Source: Haplomitrium mnioides
Taxonomy: Eukaryota > Marchantiophyta > Haplomitriopsida > Calobryales
Direction of reading: 5' to 3'
NCBI GenBank assembly: GCA_049999725.1
Contig: JBNGIS010019519.1
Span: 1 to 28,755 of the forward strand
DNA: 28,755 nt
Shown here: positions 28,665-28,755 of the stretch, piece by piece
Numbering within the stretch: the first letter of the stretch is position 1
How the letters are laid out: the number at the start of each line of letters is the position of its first letter
Notes under the pieces: model-generated
Databases searched by the model: none
What the model was told of the DNA's origin: nothing
What the model saw: the letters and a program-made list of their open reading frames with translations, nothing else
Position numbers and translations under genes: made by a program

Positions 28665-28755
28665 TGAATGAATGAGTGAATGAATTCAATTTAAAGTCTA
28701 GAGCCAGCCCTAGGGCCATAAGGACTGAGAGTACAATGCGCACAAGAATCAGAAT
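28665..28755 (-). mobile_element. LINE 3' end inserted in copia RT, continues beyond the window
   Basis: On the minus strand the sequence runs '...ctctcagtccttatggcc', 'ctagggctggctctagactt', then 'taaattgaattcattcactc' and 'attcattcaa', an (ATTC)n-type tail. The terminus matches 27050-26977. The tail abuts copia RT at the codons for 'GQVE', so the insertion is precise. The rest of the element lies to the right of the window. Confidence 0.7.

Noticed and set aside
1-28755. CRISPR arrays, tRNA or rRNA genes, bacterial operons, host genes
   Set aside because: No regularly spaced short repeats, no tRNA or rRNA sequence recognised, and all recognisable protein motifs belong to retroelements.

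Overview
This window looks like repeat-packed nuclear DNA from a land plant with a large, transposon-rich genome. The evidence is Ty3/gypsy chromoviruses with a chromodomain, Ty1/copia fragments, primer-binding sites complementary to initiator tRNA-Met, and a LINE tail. The species cannot be told from the sequence. I see no intact host gene, tRNA, rRNA, CRISPR array or bacterial-type operon. All recognisable coding matter is retroelement debris with stops, frameshifts and deletions.

Layout. 1-700 is unassigned sequence around a 100-N gap (338-437) whose two flanks are the same 43 bases, so the gap is probably an unmerged contig overlap. 700-6900 is very AT-rich, without recognisable genes, and carries degenerate repeats and one long hairpin. 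About 7.0-11.4 kb is a very old Ty3/gypsy element on the minus strand (integrase, reverse transcriptase, gag, primer-binding site). 12.1-13.0 kb is a tandem duplication of about 450 bp. 13351-18069 is a better-preserved minus-strand chromovirus running gag, protease, RT, RNase H, integrase, chromodomain; its 5' LTR is cut off upstream of the TATA box. 18654-21810 holds the same family on the plus strand, arranged LTR, gag fused to integrase, LTR, integrase tail. It is a tandem of two deletion derivatives, head-to-head with the previous copy.

Near 21.8-22.0 kb the sequence changes to clearly higher GC. 22.1-23.7 kb contains two sets of large direct repeats. They are followed by a broken coiled-coil/basic reading frame and a LINE-like segment (to 24.9 kb) that reappears inverted at 27.5 kb. 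25.3-28.75 kb is nested: a minus-strand copia RNase H end with a probable LTR, a plus-strand copia LTR plus primer-binding site, a truncated minus-strand LINE, copia integrase and RT, and a second LINE 3' tail that interrupts the RT and runs off the window.

No gene set here works together as a system. The interest lies in rearranged retroelement structures, apparently transition-driven decay, and two places (the gap and the composition switch) where the assembly should be checked. I found no convincing new biological system.
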